Source: Asterias rubens (Eukaryota > Echinodermata > Asteroidea > Forcipulatida > Asteriidae). Taken from it: a stretch of 64,000 bases of DNA. The notes under the pieces were generated by a model. The model did not search any database, was not told where the DNA came from, and worked only from the letters and a program-made list of their open reading frames with translations. The stretch spans positions 682,001 to 746,000 of the forward strand of contig NC_047070.1 in the NCBI RefSeq assembly GCF_902459465.1, written 5' to 3'. A program made the position numbers and the translations under genes. Shown one piece after another: positions 60,101-64,000 of this stretch (position 1 is its first letter; every line of letters begins with the position of its first letter).

Positions 60101-63096
60101 CAAGGCAATTTCTGTTTTGAAAAGGGCACTTCTATTGGGAAACTGTTATATGGGGCACCAAGGCCAAGACCAGGGGCCAAGACCAGGGAAAATTAGTAGA
60201 TCAGTGTCTTCCATGTAATTCTAGGCCTGAATCTATCCAATATAAATTTGATGCCAGAATCAATTGAATTGGAAAATAATGCTGTCAGAAAACCTCTCAT
60301 TGTGTACAAAATAACCCTTTATATTTAATTCCCCCCTAAATAACATTACAAGCAGATTATTTTCATGAAGAATTTTTTTAAAAAGGACCTAGGGCCTTTT
60401 TCAAACCTCGGCTTGGGCTCCGGCTCTAGCTTGGGCTGCAGCTCTGGCTTGGGCTGCGGCTCTGGCTTGGGCTGTGGCTCTGGCTTGGGCTGCGGCTGTG
60501 GCTTGGGCTGCGCTCTGGCTTGGGCTCTGGCTTGGGCTCCGGCTCTGGCTTGGGCTCTGGCTTGGGCTGCGGCTCTGGCTTGGGCACCGGCTTTGGCTTG
60601 GGCTCTGGCTTGTGCTCTGGCTTGGGCTCCGGCTCTGGCTTGAGGTCCGGCTCTGGCTTAGACTCTGTCATTAATATTGGAGCAGTGTACATTTTGTATT
60701 GTGTTTCCATTATCAAATAGAGCCTGGAGCCAAGCCGAGGTTTTGGAAAAAGCCACAATCATTCTTTTCGTTTTCTTGAAAACTTGACGACCCAAGTTTA
60801 TGAGATTTGTATGGAGGCTGGTTGTTACGTGTTTTGGTCTTGTGTGCTGCTTTAAATTGAGCTATGGCTGAGACATTCATGAATTACAAATCTAGAAATC
60901 AAAGATTTTCACTTTAATTTATTGCTTTCGTGATGAAATGTAAAAAAAAAAATTGTTGTACATTTAACAGGTTTTACAGCAAGATGTGGAGACAATATAA
61001 ATTGGTGACTATCGATTTAGTTTTCAGAAAGTGCAAACAATATATGTGACCAACCTAAGAGTAATCAAGCAAGAGACAATCATAATCCACCCAGAAACTT
61101 CAGTCTGACTATGAAGATAAGATTTTGAAATTGAGAAAAACCCTTACTCTGATTTTCATGGAAAGAAACATGAAAATCAATGCAGGATGCAGCAGTAATG
61201 CAGCAACGAATGACTTTGAGGTGTGTTCAGTTTATCATGAACAAAACAAATCTATGTTTTCTCAGTTGTAGAGTTGGTACAAAGTGTGGTAAGCTGTGCT
61301 CGGTAACTCCAGTTTCTGTGACCGGTGCATTATATTGATCTAATCTTTCACAGTGGATGATAACGTCTCTGTGAACCGAAGCAGAAATGAAAATAGTCTT
61401 ATTTTTACAGCACCTTCTCTGCTGAAACCTCTGCGCAATTATTGGCATTGAGTATTCAGGAATTGAGCGCTGTAGCCAGAGGGTATGGAGTCGTGGGATT
61501 GCGTATAAAGATGGTTTAATGTATCAGTGACTGACAAAATATTGATGTTGAGTTTCCATGGAACTTGTATACGTTCTTGTTGGCAATTTGGATAGCTTCT
61601 CTTCAGTGGCTTGTTGTTGAGAAGTAAATAGCTGTATGAAGATAAATTGATTGAATTCAAATAATAGGCCTATTTGTTACACCATTCTCTGAGTTGTACA
61701 ATGCCTGAGTTTCATTTGTATAGAGTACAGTGCTGGCATTTATAAACAGAACTACAAAACATAAAAAAAAACAGTAAAAATGAGTGTGCATTATTGGCAA
61801 GATTAAAACAATAAGTGTTCACAGATTTGCATATAACTTACATAGTATGAAGATCTTGGTCAGGGAGGAAAAGTTCCCTTAAAATATGTTTGCCTAAAAT
61901 GCTATATCTAGCATTAAACAATGAGCAAAACAATTATCTTCGATCTCTTAAGACCAAAACTTGTTCTTCAAAAACTATTTCAATATTTCCTCCTGACTCA
62001 AACAACCGATTGAGCCTTACTTTTCACAGGTTCGTTATTAGATGTAATTGATAGGTCACATAAATTGAAGATACTGGTCTTTGAAAATCACCGATGTTGT
62101 GTACTTTAAATATTTTAAATGTCAAAATTTACAAGAATAATAATGATTACTATGTCTTAATGCGTTTGATTGAAGGTACTGTTTCTAAAAAACCTATCGG
62201 CTAAAGTGACTGAAGAGGACTTAGCGTCTGTATTCATGAGCTTCCAGCATCAGGACAAACCAAAGATTGTCTTTAAACTACTAAAGGGAAGGATGAAGGG
62301 GCAGGCTTTCGTGACCTTTGCAGGTAATGCTTTTAGCGTTATTTTGATTGCCAAATTCAACCCAATTGGCCTATGTAATGCTTTTAGATTTCTATAGTTT
62401 TACTTTGAGAAGTGGTTGTGAAAGGGGTAGACAAATATATTTTATAATTGAACATTTTATGTGATTGGACCTTAAAATAAAATGCTTTATTAGTAAATGT
62501 CTTATGGATTGATTTCAGTGTAAAGTTGAATAATTTATATTGATTGACTGAAATGAAACACAGGTTGCTGTATATGTATATCATTTTTGTAACATACATG
62601 TAAACTCAGTACTTTCCGGAGACCTGTGGAAAAAACCAACCAACAGGCTTATTACTTGGGTGGGATTTCAAACCAACGACCTTTGCTACTCTAAAGCAGA
62701 TGTCTTACCACTATACCACTGAGGTTGCACAGTAGCTGGAGGCATCTTATCATTTGAAATGAAAATTTTCCTGATATGAGTGGAAAGGCGGTGGATGAGT
62801 GGTTTGTGGGGTGGGGGTTGGGGGTGGGGATATGTGGGATTTGAACCCCCAACCTTTGCATTGCTAGAGCAGATGTCTGATCGCTAAACCACTGAGCTAG
62901 CCCGGTGGCTGAGATTAGATGTACTCATGTTTTATTTAAAGTTTGTTTAAATCATCAGTATTTTTTTACCACTAACACCTTGGATTTTTATTTTTGTTCA
63001 GATTCAGAGACAGCGGGTGAAGTGCTATCTCATGTCAATGGTTATCCATTGAGAGGGAAGCCATTGATCATACAGTATGGAAGCAAAGGTGATTGA
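54181..63096 (+). CDS. RBM41: RBM41, RRM protein related to U11/U12-65K (6 coding exons, complete)
   Basis: Exons 54181-54323, 55051-55258, 56670-56904, 59068-59714, 62176-62323 and 63002-63096 join in frame (1476 bp, 491 residues; human 413). All introns are GT-AG. The conserved N-terminal region reads [20 protein letters not shown] and [13 protein letters not shown]. Exon 4 encodes a long low-complexity segment and accounts for most of the extra length. The C-terminal RRM spans about 412-487, with RNP2 LFLKNL (413-418) and RNP1 KGQAFVTF (452-459), preceded by the family's [15 protein letters not shown] extension. The RRM resembles that of RNPC3/65K. Vertebrate RBM41 has been reported to bind U12 and U6atac snRNA in the minor spliceosome. 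An acceptor (TTTCAG) two bases before the ATG implies an upstream non-coding exon. An in-frame ATG at 54163 would lie in that intron. The protein is basic to polar, with no membrane segment. Confidence 0.93.
58173..58558. mobile_element. TTAA TIR element, family GGAACACGTTGCCTTGG
   Basis: 386 bp with TTAA at both ends. Inner palindrome AAATTTTTGACTCCCATAAA near the centre. Same family as 23662-24042. Confidence 0.85.
60392..60754. mobile_element. TIR element carrying an expanded GC-rich array
   Basis: The ends GGGCCTTTTTCAAACCTCGG and its near-inverse (CCGAGGTTTTGGAAAAAGCC) bracket about 20 copies of GGCTTGGGCTCT / GGCTTGGGCTGC at 60411-60660. The array unit matches the inner part of the left TIR, so it probably grew from the TIR. 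The Pro-Glu-Pro-Lys frame on the minus strand is a by-product. Confidence 0.8.
62635..62912 (-). mobile_element. two tRNA-like SINE copies in RBM41 intron 5
   Basis: Minus-strand box B-like sequences (GGGATTTCAAACC at about 62660 and GGGATTTGAACCCCC at about 62837 on the plus strand) and box A-like CCACTGAGGTT / CCACTGAGCTAGCC. They are about 175 bp apart in the same orientation. Confidence 0.55.
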
Positions 63097-64000
63097 GAAG
63101 AGAACCGGGTGATTCAACTCTAAGACATCAAAAAAGAAAAGGTACTTCTAAATTTTTGTGGTTTGAACAAAGAGAATTTGACTGGTTGGTGACTTGAATG
63201 ACCTCTGGATTAATGTATCAGCAGTCTACTAACTGAGCTATCCAGCCCTATGTTGTTAGTCTCCGTATTAGTCAATTTCTTTGTTCAGGTTGCTGGTCAA
63301 AATCCATATACATGTAACCATTAACTGCGGTGTAGCCAGGGACCACACCCTCACACCTCTGCACGTTCTTTTCACTGCACTTTCTCTGGCTTGGGTTTTA
63401 TATTAATTCCTGGATATGTATGCTCTTTGTTTTGTAACAGTTTTAAGGCAGGAAGATTACATGCATTGTTATGGTGATGTACCATTAAGGCCCGGTCACA
63501 CAGGCCCCGATAACGAGAACGAAAACGAGAACGATACAAATGCACTCCTACGATTGGTTGAAATGCTCCACGCAGAATACGCCCACGCTCATTCAACCAA
63601 TCGAGGGCTTGCATTTTTATCGTTATCGTTTTCGTTCTCGTTATCGGGGCCTGTGTTACCGGGCCTTTACCCTTGTACTCTGGGTTGAAAACCTAAGCTG
63701 ATTACTCAGCATGGTTTCTAAGGACAGAAGAGATAATAATATCAAAGTCTTATAAAGCGCACTTATCTACCAAACAAGGTACTCAAGACGCTGAGTATAT
63801 ACAAACTTTCAGAAAGATAGGTAATATTCACTGATAGAGATTCACTGATGCAAACCGTTGCTCAGGATGTGTCAAGTACCTCCCATAACTGTAATTTAGA
63901 CACTATTTGCCATCAATTCCCAGAAATATGCCATTGACATGGATTGTCCACTTCCGCAGTTTGCCACCATGAAATTGAGACTTGAGAGTCAGTATCACAA
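63097..64000. other. RBM41 3' flank
   Basis: A minus-strand SINE (63164-63290) and the TIR element at 63487-63667. AAAAG|GTACTT at about 63140 could be a 3' UTR donor. No canonical polyadenylation signal or further gene is visible. Confidence 0.5.
63487..63667. mobile_element. TIR element, AAGGCCCGGTCACACAGG
   Basis: 181 bp. Arms GCCCCGATAACGAGAACG and its inverse are almost perfect over about 50 bp. It lies 390 bp after the RBM41 stop, probably in or near its 3' UTR. Confidence 0.85.

Larger units (their letters stand above)
54324..62175. other. RBM41 introns 1-4
   Basis: Intron 3 holds a half copy of a TTAA element (57872-57994), a full one (58173-58558) and one end of another (TTTAAAGGGAGAGTGTACAT at 57040). 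Intron 4 holds the TIR element with a GC-rich array (60392-60754) and a diverged TTAA-type element at about 61800-62107. Other parts are AT-rich without recognisable features. Confidence 0.55.

Noticed and set aside
60365..60758. Gly/Leu-rich plus-strand and Pro-Glu-Pro-Lys minus-strand frames
   Set aside because: By-products of the GC-rich array inside a TIR element; no start context, no splice support.

Overview
The window looks like nuclear DNA of an echinoderm, most likely a sea star. No database search was possible, so this rests on two things. The conserved genes are animal orthologues with about 30-45% similarity to the vertebrate proteins as I recall them. The introns and spacers are packed with short terminal-inverted-repeat (TIR) elements and tRNA-like SINEs of a kind I associate with echinoderm genomes, for example the GGGCCCAATTT...TGCTTAGCAGCTC family. 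There is no bacterial gene organisation, no CRISPR array and no rRNA. I found no tRNA gene that looks functional.

Five protein-coding genes can be assembled exon by exon with GT-AG borders and consistent phases. (1) Minus strand, 26745 to 1938 and running off the left edge: the 5' third of an INPP5F/SAC2-type phosphoinositide phosphatase, with a second intron of about 18 kb. (2) Plus strand, 27573-29518: a 110-residue signal-anchor or secreted coiled-coil protein, head to head with INPP5F across about 830 bp. (3) Plus strand, 34617-36405: a two-exon proline-rich protein with a 15-residue tandem repeat and a Cys/His-rich, zinc-finger-like C-terminus that I do not recognise. (4) Minus strand, 50006-40939: a complete 11-exon MSL3 gene (561 codons plus stop; chromo-barrel and split MRG domain). 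(5) Plus strand, 54181-63096: a complete six-exon coding region for RBM41 (491 codons plus stop; C-terminal RRM), divergent from MSL3.

The genes do not form a pathway: membrane lipid turnover, chromatin acetylation (MSL complex) and minor-spliceosome RNA binding are unrelated. What links them is two divergent pairs, INPP5F/coiled-coil gene and MSL3/RBM41.

Everything else is repeat-rich intron and spacer. At least five TIR families are flanked by TTAA. One of them carries a decayed THAP-domain reading frame, which points to the Kolobok superfamily. A near-perfect 201-bp fold-back element has a 9-bp target duplication. Minisatellites occur at 6.6-7.2 kb (28 bp x 24), 34.9-35.1 kb (45 bp, coding), 41.4-41.9 kb (30 bp x about 17) and 60.4-60.7 kb (an array inside a TIR element). 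SINEs with a tRNA-like core lie between inverted GAACAAAG ends. The most unusual material is the THAP-bearing TTAA family, the Cys/His-rich repeat protein, and the AT-hook and sumoylation-type motifs inside the MSL3 MRG insertion.
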